The notes below the pieces were generated by a model, which ran no database searches, was not told where the DNA came from, and saw only the letters and a program-made list of their open reading frames with translations. From an uncultured Faecalibacterium sp. (GTDB taxonomy: Bacteria; Bacillota; Clostridia; Oscillospirales; Ruminococcaceae): a stretch of DNA of 33,868 nt. The stretch covers positions 1 through 33,868 of the forward strand of contig CAKTEF010000019.1 of assembly GCA_934547065.1 (NCBI GenBank). Reading direction: 5' to 3'. Shown here in pieces: positions 33,571-33,868 of the stretch (position 1 is its first letter; the number at the start of each line of letters is the position of its first letter). A program made the translations under genes and the position numbers.

Positions 33571-33868
33571 TCAAGCTGCAAAATAACGCTCGGCATATTC
33601 CAAGGACTTTTCCAGAAATTCCTGCAGCTTATCCGGGTCATTATACATCCCGTGGTTGGACTTCGGAAATTCGATATAGTCGTATGGAACGTTGTGCAGA
33701 ATGTACGCCCCCATCAGATAATATTTTTGGTTCACAGGAACACAATGGTCGATCCGGCCATAGGCGATCAACGAAGGCACAGAATCATCATTCACGATGC
33801 CTGCCGGAGAGATCTTCCGGATCTCCTGTGTATAATCGTCCAGTTCTTTTCCGGTCATCATCTTGCAG
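33571..33868 (-). CDS. Alpha/beta hydrolase (esterase/BD-FAE-like), C-terminal part, cut by window end
   Basis: The last 98 or so residues of a serine hydrolase. The triad Asp region reads SLIAYGRIDHCVPVNQ and the triad His is in FPKSNHGMYND. A short C-terminal helix follows, ending AERYFAA. The nucleophile Ser and the N-terminus lie beyond the right edge of the window. The pattern fits prolyl-oligopeptidase/acetyl-esterase-like hydrolases. The gene runs on the minus strand, ending beside the inverted-repeat element. The substrate is unknown. Confidence 0.7.
   Translation of the reverse strand, partial: CKMMTGKELDDYTQEIRKISPAGIVNDDSVPSLIAYGRIDHCVPVNQKYYLMGAYILHNVPYDYIEFPKSNHGMYNDPDKLQEFLEKSLEYAERYFAA

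Overview
The window is GC-rich bacterial chromosome (roughly 60% G+C by eye) with strong Shine-Dalgarno sequences, sigma-A-type promoters and many U-tailed intrinsic terminators. It also carries YesM/YesN-type two-component signalling, pyruvate formate-lyase, a BlaI-type repressor and lipoprotein binding proteins. Together these point to an anaerobic Firmicute of the gut Oscillospiraceae/Ruminococcaceae, most like Faecalibacterium. The genus is an inference from style and gene content, not a database match.

Layout, left to right. 1-590: no protein gene; a hairpin-rich structured segment resembling an IS200/IS605-group omega-RNA or HEARO RNA, then a terminator. 599-6172: a sugar-ABC ATPase (minus) divergent from an AraC regulator, a MATE pump, a shortened PfkB-like protein and an M50-type membrane metalloprotease. 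6305-12926 (all minus): a TRAP transporter (dctP-dctQ-dctM) and, just upstream, an operon of histidine kinase, response regulator and a second DctP lipoprotein, so the transporter probably answers to its own sensory operon. 13058-13600: a small membrane protein. 14071-18879 (minus): a complete branched-chain amino acid ABC transporter (livK, H, M, G, F). 19454-20752: enolase. 20947-21837: an HSL-family hydrolase. 22043-24458 (minus): serA and serC, two of the three steps of serine synthesis, separated by a palindromic repeat. 24772-25194: an orphan BlaI/MecI repressor with three operator-like sites. 25225-25499: a compact locus encoding a 27-residue hydrophobic peptide, with a convergent antisense promoter and a shared terminator. 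25519-26709: a 23S rRNA m5U methyltransferase. 26791-27413: a RelE/DinJ-type toxin-antitoxin pair. 27536-29410: a LysR regulator and a DUF554 membrane protein. 29484-32475: pyruvate formate-lyase and its activase. 32500-33570: about 1 kb without a convincing protein gene, holding promoters, dyads, hairpins and a 213-bp inverted-repeat-bounded element. 33571 to the end: the C-terminal part of an alpha/beta hydrolase.

Themes. Enolase, serA/serC and PFL/PFL-activase all draw on lower glycolysis (3-phosphoglycerate, phosphoenolpyruvate, pyruvate). Enolase and pflB share an unusual dyad (GGTTAG-N6-CTAACC type) that also lies behind a third promoter driving a probable small RNA. In both transporter operons a terminator-like hairpin follows the binding-protein gene, consistent with making more binding protein than membrane parts.

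The best candidate for an undescribed system is the 25225-25499 locus, which has the full architecture of a type I toxin-antitoxin module. Next are the TRAP sensory operon with its extra DctP, and the dyad-linked small RNA upstream of pflB.
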